From Bacillota bacterium (lineage in GTDB: Bacteria > Bacillota > Clostridia > Acetivibrionales > DTU013), in assembly GCA_023399355.1 (NCBI GenBank), contig JAEWQC010000317.1, positions 1-15,630 on the forward strand: a stretch of 15,630 nucleotides of DNA, read 5' to 3'. Position 1 is the stretch's first letter; every line of letters starts with the position of its first letter. This document shows, piece after piece, positions 7,491 through 13,800 of the stretch. Under the pieces are notes generated by a model. The model saw only the letters and a program-made list of their open reading frames with translations. It did no database searches and was not told the DNA's origin. A program made the position numbers and the translations under genes.

Positions 7491-7668
7491 TTACCGCCAA
7501 AAGGATAGTTGGGCAGGTTCTGACACGTATTTGTATGCTTTAATAATTTGTGGCATCTGATACAATAATCCATATTTGTTACACAACTCCGCCACATGTT
7601 TGATGATTAAACCACGCATCCGGGTTCTTGTTTTTCGTAATGATCGTCTCTGCCGGTATGTAATCCAT
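7491..7668 (-). pseudogene. Remnant of an SPL-family radical SAM gene, middle deleted
   Basis: From the ATG at 7668, preceded by GGGAG, one frame reads MDYIPAETIITKNKNPDAWF. This resembles the N-terminus of clostridial radical SAM proteins of the SPL (spore photolyase-like) group, which open with YIPAKTI and a nearby WFG just before the CxxxCxxC cluster. Near 7600 the similarity moves to another frame, ending ELCNKYGLLYQMPQIIKAYK and then SEPAQLSFWR with its stop at 7491. That matches the C-terminus of the same family, which ends in a C.K.G.LY.M..II.AYK segment and a Gln-Leu-Ser-Phe tail. About 240 codons, including the Fe-S cluster motif, are missing and the two ends are out of frame, so the gene is dead. 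The family match is from memory of its consensus, not from an alignment. Confidence 0.65.
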
Positions 7669-7842
7669 AATTCTCCCGCTATCCATGCTGATAAGACCGG
7701 TGCAATGAAAAATTGCAGGCTGCTCTGCAGGAACTGCTGCACATCCTGTATAAAACCCGGCTATTGATACCATAATACCTGTCCGATGTGACAACAGCAT
7801 GTCATATTACAATAAAATCTTACAGACCTCATCGTTTTCCCG

Positions 7843-9252
7843 CTATACCCCCCAGCCTGCCAGGGGCAGCTTCACAATGAATTCCGCGCCTGTGTTTTCG
7901 CCGTTTCTTGCTTCTATCGAACCGCCGTGCTTTTCAATGATCGTTTTGGTAATCGCCAGACCAAGTCCCGTATTTCCTTTCTTTCCTTTATAGAACCTTT
8001 TAAAAATGTCCTTGATCTCCTCCGGTTCAAAACCTTCTCCATCATCAGTGAAGACAATTCTGACAAAGCCACCGGACATCTCCATCGTGACAGTGATCTG
8101 ATTCCGGGCATACCTGAGACCGTTGGAAAGAACATTGATGAAAGCCTGAATAAGCTTGTCTCTGTCCATCCTGACAGCTACATCCCCTCCGGAGCCCCCC
8201 GATCGAATTGAGATAGCATTTTTTACAGCAAGTCCACGGATCTTTTCAACACTTCCGGAGACTACATCGTTCAAATTTTGTATCCTGAATTCATAGAAAT
8301 CCTGCATCGTTTCCAGTTTGGACAGGAAAATAAGATCTTCAACCAACACCTTCAGCCTTGTACTTTCTTCGATAATTACATCCAGCGCTTTCCCTTCATC
8401 CTCGAATACCCCGTCTTTTATGCCCTCGGCATAGCCCTGGATAGACATGAGGGGAGTTTTCAACTCATGGGAGGCATTCTGCAGGAATTTTTTCTGGGCA
8501 GCATTGTATTCCTTCAACTCCTCCGCCATTTGATCCATTGTATCCGCCAATTCTTCAAGTTCATCCCCGGTGTGAATCTCTACCTTGGAGTCAAAGTCCC
8601 TCCCGGATAAATTTTCAGCCCTCCTTTTCAGCAGTAGGACAGGTTTGGCAATGGTCCTGGCAAACAACACTCCGAATATCACGGCAACAACCCCTGTAAA
8701 TACCAGGGATACCAGCAGAATGATGTATAAACCGTTCGTAAGCTGCCGCACGGGGCCTACAGGTGCATAAAGCAGAACCCAGCCTTTGATTTTTTTGCTT
8801 GTTGCGTCCCGGACCGGCAGGATCGCTGCCATGTATTCATTTTGATCAATATTCACGTCTGTGCTGCTGGGTGTTTTCTTAAACAAGTCCGCATTAATCT
8901 GAGGCAGTACTTTTTGCTCAACTTTCAGCGCATCCACCCTATTCAGCGGATATACCACGTTCCTGGACTTCCCGAGCACCGCCCATTCACTTTCGATATT
9001 TTCAAGCATCAGCCTGTTTTTCAATCGTTCCTTCAATATTTGCCGGATATTTTTTTCCGTATCCTGGTTTTCGTTCTTTTCGCTTTTAAAAGCTGCCGCA
9101 ATGTAGTTTGCATCCTCCATAAGCATATTGGTTGCCTGCCTTTCCATGAATCTTTTCACGGAGAGGCTGAGCACTGCTCCGACGATCGTCAGCGTCAAAA
9201 AGATGATCATCATGTTGAAAAGTATTATTTTCCCGGTTATTGTCCGCTTCAT
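7843..9252 (-). CDS. Sensor histidine kinase with HAMP domain
   Basis: This is a membrane sensor kinase of about 469 residues that partners the response regulator encoded just before it. Numbered from the chosen start, it has a first membrane helix (about 10-31), an extracytoplasmic sensor region (about 35-172), a second helix (about 176-200), a HAMP linker (about 200-252), and HisKA with the phospho-accepting His262 in NASHELKTP. An HATPase domain carries the N box NVLSNGLRYA, G1 DDGEGF and G2 GNTGLGLA. The start at 9252 (MKRTITGK) has GCGGGAG 6 nt upstream. An ATG at 9282 would overlap the regulator's stop by four bases and add 10 residues, but lacks a good binding site. The signal sensed is unknown. 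Confidence 0.92.
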   Translation of the reverse strand: MKRTITGKIILFNMMIIFLTLTIVGAVLSLSVKRFMERQATNMLMEDANYIAAAFKSEKNENQDTEKNIRQILKERLKNRLMLENIESEWAVLGKSRNVVYPLNRVDALKVEQKVLPQINADLFKKTPSSTDVNIDQNEYMAAILPVRDATSKKIKGWVLLYAPVGPVRQLTNGLYIILLVSLVFTGVVAVIFGVLFARTIAKPVLLLKRRAENLSGRDFDSKVEIHTGDELEELADTMDQMAEELKEYNAAQKKFLQNASHELKTPLMSIQGYAEGIKDGVFEDEGKALDVIIEESTRLKVLVEDLIFLSKLETMQDFYEFRIQNLNDVVSGSVEKIRGLAVKNAISIRSGGSGGDVAVRMDRDKLIQAFINVLSNGLRYARNQITVTMEMSGGFVRIVFTDDGEGFEPEEIKDIFKRFYKGKKGNTGLGLAITKTIIEKHGGSIEARNGENTGAEFIVKLPLAGWGV

Positions 9253-9278
9253 ACCATACTCCCGCATCGTGCAAAAAC

Positions 9279-9971
9279 TCATTCACTTATCTTATAGCCG
9301 AATCCCCATACTGTGGTTATTTTCAACAGGGCGCCTGCATCATTCAGCTTCTTTCTCAGTCTTTTTACAAGGTCATCAATCGCGCGCGTATCACCGATAT
9401 ATTCATAACTCCATATGCCGTTCAATAGCTGATCCCTGGTAAAAACCCTGTTTTTGTTTTTCACAAGATAAAAAAGCAGTTCATACTCCTTTGCGGTCAG
9501 CTCGATTTCAGCACCTTCTCTTTCGACCTTTCTTTCATCCGGCAGTATTACAATGTCTGCACATTTTATGGAATGATCGCTATTTACAGGTTCTTCTCCA
9601 TCCTCCCTGATCCTTCTGAAAACAGCCTTCACTCTTACGACCAATTCCCTGGGACTGAAGGGTTTGGAAATGTAATCATCACTTCCGAGTTCGAGCCCGA
9701 GGATCCTGTCGATTTCATCGCCCTTGGCCGAGACGATGATGATGGGTACGTCACTGGTCTTTCTGATTTCCCTGCAAAGGGAGTACCCATCCATTCCGCT
9801 CATCATGATATCTATGATAAGCATATCCGCTTTCCGGACGTGAAACATGGCAAGAGCACTTACCCCATCCGGAAAAGCTTCCACCTCGAATCCCTCTTTC
9901 ATCAAATAGGATCTGATCAGTTCCCGGATATTGTGCTCGTCATCAATTACATAAATCAGCCTGGTTTTCAT
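9279..9971 (-). CDS. OmpR/PhoB-family response regulator
   Basis: This is a 230-residue DNA-binding regulator. The receiver domain (about 3-115) has the acidic pair Asp10/Asp11, the phosphorylation site Asp54 in LIIDIMMSGMDGY, Ser81 and Lys103. A C-terminal winged helix (about 135-229) ends in ITTVWGFGYKI, the usual signature of the OmpR class. The ATG at 9971 (MKTRLIYVIDDE) is chosen because receiver domains start this close to the DD pair. The frame stays open to 10064, but an ATG at 10025 has its AGGAGG too close to be used. It is the first gene of a two-component operon with the kinase downstream. The divergent upstream region contains likely binding repeats for this class of regulator, suggesting autoregulation. 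Confidence 0.93.
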   Translation of the reverse strand: MKTRLIYVIDDEHNIRELIRSYLMKEGFEVEAFPDGVSALAMFHVRKADMLIIDIMMSGMDGYSLCREIRKTSDVPIIIVSAKGDEIDRILGLELGSDDYISKPFSPRELVVRVKAVFRRIREDGEEPVNSDHSIKCADIVILPDERKVEREGAEIELTAKEYELLFYLVKNKNRVFTRDQLLNGIWSYEYIGDTRAIDDLVKRLRKKLNDAGALLKITTVWGFGYKISE

Positions 9972-10018
9972 ATGTCCCTGCCTCTTACATCGTTCCTGCG
10001 ACTCCAACTGCCGTTCAT
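9968..10018 (-). CDS. Possible 16-codon leader ORF overlapping the regulator start
   Basis: An ATG at 10018 lies 7 nt after AGGAGGA, the best ribosome binding site in front of the response regulator gene. It opens a frame of only 16 codons (MNGSWSRRNDVRGRDI). Its TGA stop overlaps the regulator's ATG as ATGA. This would couple regulator translation to the short ORF. It could equally be a chance ORF beside a binding site that is used for the regulator itself. No homologue is recognised. Confidence 0.3.
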   Translation of the reverse strand: MNGSWSRRNDVRGRDI

Positions 10019-10109
10019 CTGACATTCCTCCTGGCTTTGCCCTGTGACGATGTACTATACTCATAATAGATTCAACATAAAAAAGCCGTTTCCTTTTGAA
10101 ATCAGAAAA

Positions 10110-10127
10110 TTACACACTTTTTACACA
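10110..10127. promoter_or_regulatory. TTACACA direct repeats, 11 bp apart (likely response regulator site)
   Basis: TTACACA occurs at 10110-10116 and again at 10121-10127, an exact 11-bp period. OmpR/PhoB-family regulators bind direct repeats spaced about one helical turn. The repeats lie between the regulator gene and the divergent secreted-protein gene, 32 bp upstream of the latter's -10 box. Binding by the adjacent regulator is inference. Confidence 0.55.
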
Positions 10128-10158
10128 TTTATACCGTTATTATTCCAAACTGTCTTTT

Positions 10159-10164
10159 TATAAT
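10159..10164 (+). promoter_or_regulatory. -10 box of the secreted-protein gene
   Basis: A perfect TATAAT lies 58 nt before the start codon. The sequence 17 nt upstream (GTTATT) is a poor -35 box. With the 11-bp direct repeats just upstream, this looks like a promoter that needs an activator. Confidence 0.5.
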
Positions 10165-10222
10165 GAAAATGTACCGCGATACAAAAATTCGCAATCAACC
10201 ATTTAAGAAAGGAAGAGATCTT

Positions 10223-10786
10223 ATGAAAAAGCTGATAGCTATTGCAATTGTAATTGTGATGTCCTTGTCGATCAGTTCCTTTGCGTTTGCAGAGCAAGCC
10301 ACAGCAGGAACCGGAACCGCATCGGCAAAAGTCGCAGGAACCGGAACCGCATCGGCAAAAGTCGCATTGCCACAGGAAGTAAAGGACAAGAAAGTGCAGC
10401 TCAAAGCATTGTTTGATGATGCAAAGGCCACCAGAAGCGACCTTGAAACTACAATAAGCCAGATCAAAGCTATCCTTGCCAAAGCCAAGGCAGACCTCAA
10501 GAACATGACTCCCGAGGAAAAAGAAGCAGCAAAAGCAAATCTTGTTGCATTGAAGGAGAAAATCAAAGCAAACAAAGCAGAAATTGAGACTTTAAGAGCT
10601 GAGCTCAAAGCAAGGACAGAATTGATGAGTACGAACAGGACACAGCTCAAAGCTGCGGTAAAAGCCGCCGATTTCGATACTGCCGGCACTACACTGGATA
10701 CAATGCTCTCGGTAAAAACTGAAAAAAATGCCGATCTGGTGAAGTTACTCGATCTTCGCATCAAGACGCTGGAACAGATCAAGTAA
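10223..10786 (+). CDS. Secreted Lys/Ala-rich coiled-coil protein
   Basis: This 187-residue product begins with a classical signal peptide (MKKLIAIAIVIVMSLSISSFAFA, predicted cleavage after Ala23), giving a mature protein of about 164 residues. Two identical ten-residue repeats AGTGTASAKV (28-47) follow. The rest (about 50-187) is charged, almost entirely helical, and predicted to form coiled coils. The ATG at 10223 has AAGGAAGAG in front. A frame-open ATG at 10163 lies inside the -10 box and cannot be used. It has its own promoter and terminator and is divergent from a two-component operon. No family is recognised with confidence. The exported helical nature and context resemble periplasmic stress proteins such as CpxP/Spy, but there is no clear sequence match and Firmicutes lack a true periplasm. 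It may bind or monitor something at the cell wall. Confidence 0.85.
   Translation: MKKLIAIAIVIVMSLSISSFAFAEQATAGTGTASAKVAGTGTASAKVALPQEVKDKKVQLKALFDDAKATRSDLETTISQIKAILAKAKADLKNMTPEEKEAAKANLVALKEKIKANKAEIETLRAELKARTELMSTNRTQLKAAVKAADFDTAGTTLDTMLSVKTEKNADLVKLLDLRIKTLEQIK
10304..10363 (+). repeat. Perfect tandem duplication of 30 bp within the secreted-protein gene
   Basis: The 30-bp unit beginning GCAGGAACCGGAACCGCATC is present twice without a single difference (10304-10333 and 10334-10363). It encodes AGTGTASAKV twice. Identity at synonymous positions indicates a recent duplication or ongoing slippage, so copy number may vary between strains. Confidence 0.9.
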
Positions 10787-10806
10787 GCCTCTCTGTATTT
10801 ACCCGG

Positions 10807-10844
10807 AACCCGTAACAGCCGGAACAGGCTTTTACGGGTTTTCT
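10807..10844 (+). terminator. Rho-independent terminator of the secreted-protein gene
   Basis: The stem AACCCGTAA (10807-10815) / TTACGGGTT (10832-10840), extended by AGCC/GGCT inside, is followed by TTCTC. The hairpin is strong with a short T tract, 20 nt past the stop. On the opposite strand there is no T tract, so it does not obviously stop the convergent giant gene. Confidence 0.75.
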
Positions 10845-10892
10845 CACGCTTGTCTGATTGAATCGGAATCCTCAATCCTTCTTTCAGCAGTT

Positions 10893-13800
10893 TCATGTTC
10901 CATCTGTGCTGATGCTGACAATAGCCCGGTCCTGTCCAGAAATCATTTTCAGATCGATAACGCCAACAGCGATACCGATCTTGTCCGAATGTAAAATGTA
11001 GTCTATGTTTCTGCCATTACGGTTTATGGTGATTTTTGCCGGTGTTTTATTGGCAGCCAAATAAATGAACAGGTCGCCAAATGTTGTGAAAGTCTGCCCA
11101 TTCACAGCTATGATGGCGTCACCCTCCCGCAATCCCAATTTATCGGCCTCCAGATTCAGTGAAATATCCGTTATGATATAAGCAATATGGATTTGCTTTT
11201 TTTTATCATCAAGAAAAATCAATTGATTTTTACCATTGGTCTGTATTGTGTACGCATCGGCCCACCCTACATAGTTCATCAGTTTTTTCCTGCATATTGC
11301 AGCCTCATTATTGTAGCCGGATTTTGCAAGCGCGACGGAGGTTTTATTTAATGAAAAGCTGTCTTTGACCCTCCTAAGCAGATTGTATTGATTAACGGAA
11401 CGTCCGGTAAAGAAGGTGTACAACCGGTCGCCCACATTTGCGTCCTCCAGGCTGCCTGGCCTGGTCGGCCACAATCGTACAATGGAATAGTTTTGGAGGG
11501 TATAAAATTTACTTTTTTCAGGATTTTCCCTAAGTCCTGATATTCCTGAATTGCAAAGAAGAATGAAATAGATGGAGGCGATGATACCCAGGCTGCCAAA
11601 AATAATGCAAAGAACAGCCTTCAGCCTTTCCATGAGTTCTTCGCGCTTGGTTGGAAACAGAAGCCTTCTGCCGCGCATGTAAAGAAAGACCTGATGTGCC
11701 AGCAAAGTAACTGAAATAGGCAGAAAGTAAAAAATGAACGCTCCATAATTTGGCCTTAAAATTCCGTCATCTGAAAACACGATTGCAATAGCAAAAAAGA
11801 CAGGAACAGGCATAAACAGATAAAACCCGCTCAGTTTCCGCAATGGCAGAAGAACGCACACAAAGGATAGCAATAGTAAAATCCACGCGTCTTTTCGGAT
11901 TAACAGCTGCAGCCAGGGGTCGTGCAGCAGATACAGGATATAAAGTATCCCCGCACATAAAAGAGCGGATAGAGAACCCATACAGAACGCAGATAAGGGA
12001 AAAGCACGCAGAGGCCGTACTGTTTTCCACTGGCGTTTGAAATCTTTCCGCAATGGAATTTTCTTATGCTTTTCCGCAGTGGAAGCCTCTTGTTCAATGC
12101 AGGAAAGTACAGCCGGCAGCGAGTCACCCGCATCCAGCATAACCGGCAGCAGCCGGCACAGGTTTTCGGAACTCAGGCGCACCGCCGAAATTAGTATTTT
12201 TCTTCTCTCCCTGGCAGCGCAGCCCGGTATAATCTTTTTAGCCTCAGAAGGCTTTTCGACGAGCAGGTTGGTGAGAGCTGTCTCGACTGCGGCTGAATTA
12301 CGGCTTATATGAAATTTTCCCTTACTCTTTTCACTATTTTGCTTTGTAAAAATAGTTTGATAATAAGCCTCCGGATCAGATGGAGTTTCATTATATTCAT
12401 CCCATATGGAGGACAACCTGAAGGTGACGATTAATGACGCAATCGGGAACCCGACTGCAAAGATGAAGGTCGCTCCAAAAAAGCAGCACGTGCAGATCAG
12501 CAATGCTGCAATCGACAGCGGCATCAGGAATAAAAGCAGTCTGATCAGCACATCATACCATTCCATCCGTACCGGTTCCACTGAAAATGCAACTTTGGCC
12601 AGCAGCATATCCTTTACCTTTTTTTCCGCTGCTACAAACTTTCGAATCTGATTTTGGCTTGGTTTCACAACAATTTTGCTTCTAAGAAGACAGACCGCCA
12701 GAACACTTTTATCCACATGACAAAGCAGTTGGATAACCTCTCTGCCTCCATCATCTTTGCAGTTTAACGACAAGACGGCGGATAAGACCGCAACCGGCGG
12801 CGCATTCCCATATACATTAAAGACAAGTTCCAATAGCTCGGTTCTTTTTGCATGCAATAGCGCTGCCTTGCAGGAAAGCATCTGCAGCAGAACCTCTTTT
12901 TTATCTTCATTGGAGAGGCTTCGGGTGACATCAAGGATGCATTTGCCCGCGCCGATTCCGGAAATTGCTGAGCAGGCAAACAGGGAACCGGCAAGATCAA
13001 ACCTTTTTTTGGGGATCAGATTACGGATATGTTCTATCAGCACATCGGTTAGCTCAGCCGGACAGGCCCTCAGTATTTTCGCCTCGTTAAGAAGCCGGCA
13101 GTAACGTGTCAGGCGCATCAGCGCCTGTGTTCTTTTTTCGAAGCTTGTTTCCCTTGCATAAGCAATCATTGAACAGATTTGACCCAGGGCATGCCTATTA
13201 ATATATGTCTCAAAAGCCCTATAGATCAAAAACAGGATAAACAAAGGTACTGCGATTAATATCAATCCACTTAGCGCTTGGCACAAAAAGTGAAGCCAAT
13301 TCACAATTGCCCAGTAATCTTTTGCCCAAACTTTAACTCTGTCCGCCCAAATCATTAGATTCAGTGGGGTAAGCGTGACAAGAGCAACGCCGATAATCAT
13401 AAAAAATACCGCATACCAGTATTTCCAGCCCCCTAAAATATTGAGCGCCAAAAGATGCAGCGGAGGAATACGGACTTGCGGCTTTACCTTTTGCATGGCA
13501 ATAGATGCATCTGCCCTTTCATGTGATTGTTGCGCCTCTTTTTTTGAATGCTGCACTGCTTCCGGGGGAGTTGTTTCGCTGCTGATCAATGCAGGGAAAA
13601 GCATGGCTGCCGCGGATTGATGCAATAGATTGGGGGTGCCGGTATGGTCGGCCTCCGCGATGTTTTGCGCCGCTTCCTCCCGGCCGGCAGCTCGATACAG
13701 CACGGCAGCCGCCGCTCGCATGCAGGCATTTTGTGCGTCGTTTGCCGCACGAAGCAGTGAAACGGCGTCTTCATCCCTGCCTTCCGAAATAGCTCTTTCC

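Noticed and set aside
7475..7573. A 32-codon Cys-containing ORF (starts MDYCIRCHKLLKH) as a metal-binding peptide
   Set aside because: It overlaps the radical SAM remnant in a different frame and has no properly placed ribosome binding site, so chance is the simpler explanation.
7491..7742. The 83-codon minus-strand ORF taken as a complete small gene
   Set aside because: Only its last ~35 codons resemble a known family (SPL radical SAM C-terminus); the earlier part does not, and the matching N-terminus is in another frame.
10163..10222. The upstream ATG at 10163 as start of the secreted protein
   Set aside because: It lies within the -10 box, lacks a binding site, and would bury the signal peptide behind 20 charged residues.
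10195..10896. A 233-codon minus-strand ORF opposite the secreted-protein gene
   Set aside because: It is Ser/Ala/Phe-rich low-complexity translation that mirrors the Lys/Ala-rich gene on the other strand, which has a signal peptide, binding site, promoter and terminator.
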